Shown here in pieces: positions 58,287-64,000 of a stretch of 64,000 nt of DNA (its first letter is position 1; each line of letters opens with the position of its first letter). Under the pieces are notes generated by a model, which saw only the letters and a list, made by a program, of their open reading frames with translations, made no database searches and was not told the DNA's origin. The position numbers were made by a program, and so were the translations under genes. The DNA is from Ampullaceana balthica (lineage: Eukaryota; Mollusca; Gastropoda; Lymnaeidae), in contig CALYLW010000552.1 of the NCBI GenBank assembly GCA_944989445.1, positions 567,565-631,564 on the forward strand. The letters are read 5' to 3'.

Positions 58287-59036
58287 GGCATCAGTAATTA
58301 GCAATTCAATAGACATAAATTATGACAACCCTTCAGTCTTTAGTTTTAGTCTTTCAAAGAGGGACTTTGGTTAGCATACTTAAATAATTATACTATTATT
58401 TATACCAACTGTTTTAATAATATTTAAAATTCTCTTTGTCTTTGTAACACAGGGCTACCACTAAACTCCACTGTTTTTAAGATCAGTCACCAGGTACTAA
58501 CCTTTAAAATTTAAAAGATTCAGGACCCTACTCACACCGTCACACAGGTACTTAGTTATATTAAGTTATAACAATATTTGATACACAAGTCAGTAAGATT
58601 ATGTTTTTGTTACATGTAATGTAATAAAAATACAATGTAGTTTTAGAATTTCAAATGTAGTGCATTATTATTAACGGCATCAGTAATTAGCAATAGACAT
58701 AACTTATGAAAAAACCCTTTAGTCTTTCAAAGAGGGACTTTGATTAGCATAATTTAATACTCCTATACTATTATTATTTATACTAACTGTGTTAATAATA
58801 TTTGAAATTCTCTTTGTAACACAGGGCTACCACTAAACTCCACTGTTTTTAAGACCAGTCACCAGGTACTAACCTTTAAAATTTAAAAGATTCAGGACCC
58901 TACTCACACCGTCACACAGGTACTTAGTTATATTAAGACATAACAATTTTGATACACAAGTCAGTAAGATTATGTTTTGATTACGATTTTGTTACATGTA
59001 ATAAAAATAGTTTTATAATTTCAAATGTATATTAAA
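58287..59036. repeat. 389-bp imperfect tandem duplication
   Basis: Two units start at GGCATCAGTAATTAGCAAT (58287 and 58676). Both carry CACCAGGTACTAACCTTTAA and TCACACCGTCACACAGGTAC. Small indels separate them. Non-coding; within the MULE. Confidence 0.85.
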
Positions 59037-59113
59037 GTCATATATAATATATTAGAATTAGAATCCTAGTCAATTAGTTAGTCATGGTACAATACTATGC
59101 TCTATACATGTAC

Positions 59114-59746
59114 CATGGGTTGGCAACCTATGGCACGCGTGCCACACTTGGCACACCAAGCAATTTCAAATGGCATGTAGACTCTTCACTTTTCCTGTAT
59201 AAACTTGATTATAAATCGATCGACTTGTATAAAATGATATGTGATGTTGGCACCAATGTTCCCTTTAAGCTGTGTGGCCACACATATATCTGACCGACGC
59301 ACTTTTGAATTAGCATGTGGCAAATTTGGTAAAATATTGCACATAAAATTGGTGCTGTGCGACTTTGTAAACAAGTTTTGTTTTTTTTTACTTTGCACAC
59401 GGACCAACGAACCTTAGGCTTAGACTTAGAGGGAGCATTGGTGGGCACTCTGAATAATTAGAAACTTTAAATTGGCACTCTGAATAATTAGAAACTTTAA
59501 GTTGGCACTCTGAATAATTAGAAACTTTAAGTTGGCACTCTGAATAATTAGAAACTTTAAGTTGGCACTCTGAATAATTAGAAACTTTAAGTTGGCACTC
59601 TGAATAATTAGAAACTTTAAGTTGGCACTCTGAATAATTAGAAACTTTAAGTTGGCACTCTGAATAATTAGAAACTTTAAGTTGGCACTCTGAATAATTA
59701 GAAACTTTAAGTTATCACACAGTTAGCAAAAGGTTGCTGACCCCTG
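59114..59746. mobile_element. hAT-like element inside the MULE
   Basis: The ends are GGGTTGGCAACC and the near-inverse GGTTGCTGACCCCTG. The flank CTCTATACATGTAC is nearly repeated on the right (CTCTATACAATGTAC). It contains the 30-bp satellite. Confidence 0.65.
59444..59713. repeat. 30-bp satellite, nine units
   Basis: The unit starts GGCACTCTGAATAATTAG and ends AAACTTTAAGTT. All nine copies look identical except one base in the first unit. Confidence 0.95.
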
Positions 59747-60172
59747 CTCTATACAATGTACTGATATTATTATTATTAATTATCATAAGAGTAACTATGA
59801 TATTACTATACTTATGTTTTTAACATTAACATTTAGAATCCATCTATACACATAATGCTTACTGGCTTTAAACCCAATCTTAGAGCTAGACACTTTAAAC
59901 TTTGGGTGTTATTGTCATTTTCAAATGTACCTACCTGTAATTCTTTGGTTGTCCTATCAAATTTGTAATTTATTATTTTTGCACAGTTTTTAAGCATTAT
60001 ATTTTTATTTAAGTCCCAATTAATAAACTCCAGAAAATGAAGAAAATGTGGTCAAATATGTAACATATTTAAGTCATAACTAAAGATAACCAATTTAACA
60101 TAAAATATTTATTTTTGTCTTTTCCAGCTTTCCTAAATGGCTTTGGAGTTTTCATAGAGTCAGCGTGGACAT

Positions 60173-61500
60173 ATGGTGTTGGTTTACAAAGGTTTTGAAT
60201 ATATTAAATTGAAAGAAGATAAAAATAGTGATGTGATCACTTGGAGATGTAGACAGTATCACACCAGGACCAATCATTGCAAGGCTTTCATTAAAACTAA
60301 TAAAAATGATGTTATTGTAGAGCCAACCTCACACACTCATGATTCTTGTCCTCAAAAAGCCAAAGCTAATATTGCAGTAAGCCAAATGAAGACTGGCATT
60401 AAGTGTGTTGGAGCGACATCAAAAAATGTTATTGGAAGTGTTCTGATAAATGTTAGCAATGATGTCCTCCAGCACATACCTAAACAATCATCTCTATCAA
60501 GAACTTTAATGAGACATAGAGAAGAGTCACATTTTCCTATACCAACTACCACAATCTTTGACATTCCCGAAAAATATATTCATTTAGTACTTTATGACTC
60601 TGGAAAAAATGATCCTCATAGAATTATAGCCATTGGAAACATTGATTTATTGCTGGAATTGAATAAGGGTGAAATCTATGGCGATGGCACATTTGATAAG
60701 GCGCCCTCATTATTTTATCAACTATACACATGGCATGCAAAAGTTGGTAATTCTTACCCTCCATGCATTTATTTTCTTTTGCAGAAAAAAAATATACAAA
60801 CATACACAAACATGTGCCAAATTTTAAAACAACTTTTGCCAAACTTAACCCCTCAAAAGGTGTTGGTAGATTTTGAAAAGGTGTGCATTTCTGCAGTTCA
60901 TTCAAATTTCCCTAATGCAGAAGTTAAGGGTTGCTATTTTCACTTGTGCCAGAGCTTAATTAGAAAAATTTGTAGTGTTGGCCTTAAATCTGATTTTGAA
61001 TCTGATATTGAACTTAAATTAAAGCTTAAATCTTTAACAGCCTTAGCCTTTGTACCAATAAATGATGTAAGACAAATGTTTGATAACCTTGCTGCTACAT
61101 TCCCAGATGATGAAAGATATAATGAAGTTTTAACCTATTTCTTTTCAACTTACATTGAAGGTGCAATTGGTAGAGAGCCACTATTTCCCATTAAACTTTG
61201 GAACCATTATGATGCTGCAATAGAAAGTTCACCGAAAACTACAAATTGCTGCGAAGGTTTTCATAATGGCTTAAATGCACTGTTTCATTGCAGTCATCCT
61301 AGTATCTGGAGCTTATTTGATGGTCTTGAAAAAGATATTTCTTTTCATAGGCTTACTTTGGCAAAAGCGCTAATGGGACAACCAGAAAAAAAAAGAGGAA
61401 ATATGCTCAGTTACATGAGCAGGTTGCCTTAGCAGTACAGGGTTATGCAAATAATCTTGATAAGTTAGCTTACTTACGCAGAATGGCTAATCTACAATAA
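60173..61500 (+). CDS. Mutator-like transposase with FLYWCH finger (slightly broken)
   Basis: The 419-residue main frame (60173-61432) begins in a FLYWCH finger: F8, Y10, W24-x-C26, C36, H54-x-H56. The MULE catalytic domain follows: D171 in YGDGTFDKAP, D233 in VLVDFEKVC, the C254-x2-H257 motif (GCYFHLC), and E361 in TNCCEGFHNGL. The DDE set is complete. Upstream, ATG at 60137 is in frame but a TAG at 60155-60157 follows after six codons, so the original start was probably there or in an earlier exon. The frame ends early at 61432. One frame over, YAQLHEQVALAVQGYANNL runs on to TAA at 61498-61500. The slip is at a run of nine As near 61390. It would excise and integrate the element by binding the array TIRs. 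Confidence 0.88.
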
Positions 61501-63041
61501 AGGGAAATTATATTTCTGAAAAATGTTCTTTTAGAAATAAATTTTGTTTTGTATTTTCATGCTGGTGAAATGAATGAACTTTTAACATTTATTTTATTTT
61601 CTTTGTGTTGTATTTTCAAGTGTTATTCTAAAAAAAATGAATAACAATGTAAGGACTAACAAATATTGGATATTGTATAAATAATTATAATGCATTTTTT
61701 ACTGTATTAAATCATTTTCATTGCAAAAACAGACATTTTGTTTTATATAATATCATAAAGTTAATAAACATACTGGTTTTCTATTTAACACTTTTTGCGT
61801 TCAGACTGTTATTTTTGAAATTTAGAATTTAGTAATTTATTTGTATGTAAAATAAAAATTAGTGTTAATGACTATACTATATAATTTTAATAACATTATA
61901 TCAGATGTCTTTGCCACATTTTAAGTTAAATAAAACAATTTCCTGATCTTACATTTACTCCAACTGAAATTGAATTTGTTGCTGGATAAATCTATTTGAT
62001 AATAGTATTGTGCATTGATCTGTCTCCTTCAGTTATATGCCTTTATTCTTTAATTATTATTCTGAACAAAAAACTAAAAATAGTATTGATAAAAAATGGC
62101 AGCATATTAATTGAATTTACAATAATGTTGCTACAATTGGTTTAATTACATCTCACTATTCTCACACAATTGCTCAAAAAGGTTTTGAATTTTTTAAATG
62201 AAGTTAAAAGTAGGTTTATCTGCTATGAATATTGACAACAACCAATTACATACATAAAATTAAATAATTCAATAATGCAACTCCACTTTTGATCAAGATT
62301 TGATTCATCAAGACAATATCTACAAGTTGAGATAGATACTATATAATGTAGTATCAATTGCGCCATGTTCCATTCACCCTGTTACTCTAAATTTATAACA
62401 TAGTAGGAGCTTTGAGTTTAGATAGTATATTAACAGTGAAGATAAACAAAGAATAATAATAATGTTTCCTGGTTTAATTAAATGACATTATCAGTCTAAT
62501 TGGTTTCTCTATCAAGCATTGTCTTAAAAGTCACTACACTTGTGTATCCAGTTCTACTGAAAATTAAAACTAAAGTTTAAAGACATCTCTGCTGAACTTA
62601 ACAATATTTTGTAATGTGATTTTTAACAGTAAAAAAAAATTTAATAGGAAAATCTTTCATTTTAATTTATATACATCATATAAATATTACTAACATAGTA
62701 CTGGGCTAACAACCAATGAGACTATATTTATTAGGTCTATAGTCTATACCATTGATGGCTAACCTATGTCACAGACGGCACGCAGAGCCTTATCAGCCGG
62801 CACGCAACTAAATTAATAATTCCTTTCAAGTATAAGTGTCAGTACAATTGTATATTATATAACTTTAAAAAAAAATCACAACATAAATAATAAATAGCAA
62901 CATTAAATGACAAAATATTTACTAGGAATAAATAGTTTATTTTGTGTGCGACTGTAAAGAAATTTATTTAATTAGTAATGAGTTTAGAATGATTATTTAA
63001 ATAAATGAAATTAAATTTAAATTAATTTACAAAAATTATTA
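61501..63041. other. MULE 3' region, no gene seen
   Basis: AT-rich DNA. One hAT-like terminus piece (TTGATGGCTAACCTATG) lies near 62753. Confidence 0.5.
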
Positions 63042-63326
63042 CTTATCTTAACTATACAGACGCTCCTTCTATGCAGAAGATAGTTGCGTCCACAGACCAT
63101 GACAGATGATCTGTTGGCAAGTGATGCAGCATTCACAGGCCACGGCTTTGTGGGTTCCACGCATTACCCAGCCGCCTAAGTACATGTAGTGTTAGGTACC
63201 CATTCGGAGCGGGGTGTCTCAGGGACGCCCTAGGCCCCGGGAACAAACCCTTGCCTTCACACGGATTCGAACCCGTGACCATCGGTACGACAGTCCAGTG
63301 CGCTGCCACTCGACCACCGCGTCCCC
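63042..63326 (-). mobile_element. Full-length tRNA-derived SINE with LINE-type tail
   Basis: On the minus strand it starts GGGGACGCGGTGGTCGAGTG (A box) with a clear B box GGTTCGAATCC. It then has the shared body and the hairpin tail (GGACGCAACTATCTTCTGCA, TAGAAGGAGCGTC), ending in GATAAG-like repeats. This is the best preserved SINE in the window and lies inside the MULE. It is not a tRNA gene: the head does not continue as a tRNA. Confidence 0.9.
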
Positions 63327-63414
63327 TAGTAGTATTACTAGTATTATTAATTTCAAAGTGTGAAAGAAAAAAAATAAAGCTAATTCAACTAAACTTAAGA
63401 CAATTATTAAACAA

Positions 63415-63487
63415 CCATAGACAAGCGACGCTTAGGTCGCAATAATCTTCTGTATGAAGGAACGTCTGTAACAGATAATAAGATAAG
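63415..63487 (+). mobile_element. LINE 3'-tail fragment
   Basis: It starts ACCATAGACAAGCG and carries GTCGCAATAATCTTCTGTAT and GATAATAAGATAAG. It is a very short insertion of the 1766-2423 LINE family. Confidence 0.75.
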
Positions 63488-63640
63488 TTATTTAAACTAA
63501 AATTATTAATAATTCAAGATTTTATAATTAACTTTTCGCAATTTATCTGTACTGTAAGCGAACAACACAGTTTTAGATTAGGAATAGTACTACTAAACGT
63601 TTCGAATTATTACTTATTCAGTATCTTTTCTATTAGTTTT

Positions 63641-63807
63641 GTGTTCACTTGTCCTATGTTCACTTGTCTATTGGTTCAGTTGTCAGTGTGGTCACTTGTC
63701 CGTGTGTTCACTTGTCTGCGTGTTCGGTTGTCTAGTGTTCGGTTGTCGAGTGTTCAGTTGTCTTGTGTTCGGTTGTCGTGTGTTCACTTGTCGAGTGTTC
63801 AGTTGTC
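63641..63807 (-). repeat. Right TIR array, eleven 15/16-bp units
   Basis: Read inward from the right end, unit lengths are 15 x5, 16 x4, 15 x2, as in the left array. Units 8-10 also share variant bases with left units 8-10. The ORFs across it (RQLNTRQPNT repeats) are artefacts. Confidence 0.9.
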
Positions 63808-63815
63808 TGGGAACC

Positions 63816-63824
63816 GTCAAAATC
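63816..63824. repeat. 9-bp TSD of the FLYWCH-MULE, right copy
   Basis: GTCAAAATC is followed by GGCCAAAATCGCGTGACGTC, the missing right end of the MITE. Confidence 0.88.
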
Positions 63825-63959
63825 GGCCAAAATCGCGTGACGTCATTTATGGACGGCCCCTTAACAAATGTCTGTAAAACACTGTTTTCGTTGATATTGA
63901 AAGCGTAGTGATGCATCAATGCAAGCTCGGTAAGTCTGTCCTGTCCCATTGAACATCTC

Positions 63960-64000
63960 GGTGACCAGACATATGCGCACAAGACAATTGCGCACATGAC
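63960..64000 (+). mobile_element. Terminus of a second array-TIR element, cut by the window edge
   Basis: GGTGACCAGACATATGCGC resembles the left end GGTGACCGGACAAGTGAAC. It continues as 15-bp units GACATATGCGCACAA and GACAATTGCGCACAT. Confidence 0.6.

Larger units (their letters stand above)
57662..63815 (+). mobile_element. 6.15-kb FLYWCH-MULE with tandem-repeat TIRs
   Basis: The ends are GGTGACCGGACAAGTGAAC (left) and, read inverted, GGTTCCCAGACAACTGAAC (right), which match at 15 of 19 positions. Each end continues as an array of eleven GACAAGTGAACAC-type units. A 9-bp TSD GTCAAAATC flanks the element. Inside are a 389-bp tandem duplication (58287-59036), a hAT-like insert with a 30-bp satellite (59114-59746) and the transposase frame (60173-61500). 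TSD size and transposase both point to the Mutator superfamily, perhaps Phantom-like. Frame breaks suggest it is now defective. Confidence 0.88.
55417..63861. mobile_element. MULE-type MITE split by two later insertions
   Basis: The left end is AGGGGACGTCCATAAATGAC (55417). The right end is the inverse of AGGGGCCGTCCATAAATGAC (63861). MITE sequence is present at 55417-55624, 57463-57661 and 63816-63861. The gaps are a hAT-like remnant (55625-57462) and a FLYWCH-MULE (57662-63815). The pieces join in the same order as the full-length copy at 31924-32346. Confidence 0.85.

Noticed and set aside
63230..63326. Possible tRNA gene (A and B boxes)
   Set aside because: Only the promoter-bearing head is tRNA-like. 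No acceptor stem closes and the sequence continues into a SINE body.
63639..63997. ORFs with RQLNTRQPNT- or CLVFGCRVF-like repeats
   Set aside because: They translate the right TIR array of the MULE. The repeat is explained by the 15/16-bp units.

Overview
The window looks like intergenic and intronic DNA from an animal nuclear genome. It is AT-rich, with spliced exons, GT-AG introns, polymerase III-type SINEs, many non-LTR retrotransposons and many hAT-, Mutator-, piggyBac- and mariner-like DNA transposons. The mix (an I/Nimb-like LINE, a CR1/Jockey-like LINE with a tRNA-headed SINE riding on its tail, FLYWCH-bearing MULEs) would suit a mollusc, perhaps a gastropod. That is an inference, not something the sequence proves. 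There is no prokaryotic signature, rRNA, true tRNA gene or CRISPR array.

The only apparent host coding sequence is a five-exon module on the minus strand that occurs three times: exons in 365-4538, 21194-24398 and 34289-41447. Exon order, exon sizes and intron phases match in all three, and each copy splices to an open frame of 220-226 codons that ends in its own stop. They read as three tandem paralogues, or repeated 3' ends of one complex locus. I could not find their 5' exons and do not recognise the family. Their introns and spacers hold most of the mobile DNA.

Layout. 0-5 kb: paralogue 1, with a 5'-truncated LINE that landed inside a 39-bp minisatellite. 6-9 kb: a truncated SINE, and a 1.25-kb hAT-type element with a MULE-type MITE and a LINE piece nested in it. 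10-14 kb: a broken hAT transposase, and a 1.83-kb MULE-like element with 28-bp terminal inverted repeats (TIRs), 9-bp target-site duplications (TSDs), a zinc-finger ORF and a perfect 172-bp-arm palindrome. 15-17 kb: an RTE-like LINE. 17-30 kb: paralogue 2 between 36-bp inverted repeats, SINEs, a piggyBac-like and a mariner-like element, and a repeat family rich in GGCGCC. 30-42 kb: paralogue 3, interrupted by hAT, MITE and Ty3/gypsy remnants. 42-49 kb: hAT MITEs and hAT pseudogenes. 49.5-53.7 kb: a nearly complete I-type LINE with a 14-bp TSD. 55.4-63.9 kb: a nest in which a 6.15-kb FLYWCH-MULE sits inside an older MITE.

The most interesting object is that MULE (57662-63815). Its TIRs are inverted tandem-repeat arrays of eleven 15/16-bp units with the same order of unit lengths at both ends. 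It has a 9-bp TSD, a DDE transposase with an N-terminal FLYWCH finger, and a recognisable pre-insertion site in the interrupted MITE. A second terminus of the same design starts at the right edge of the window.
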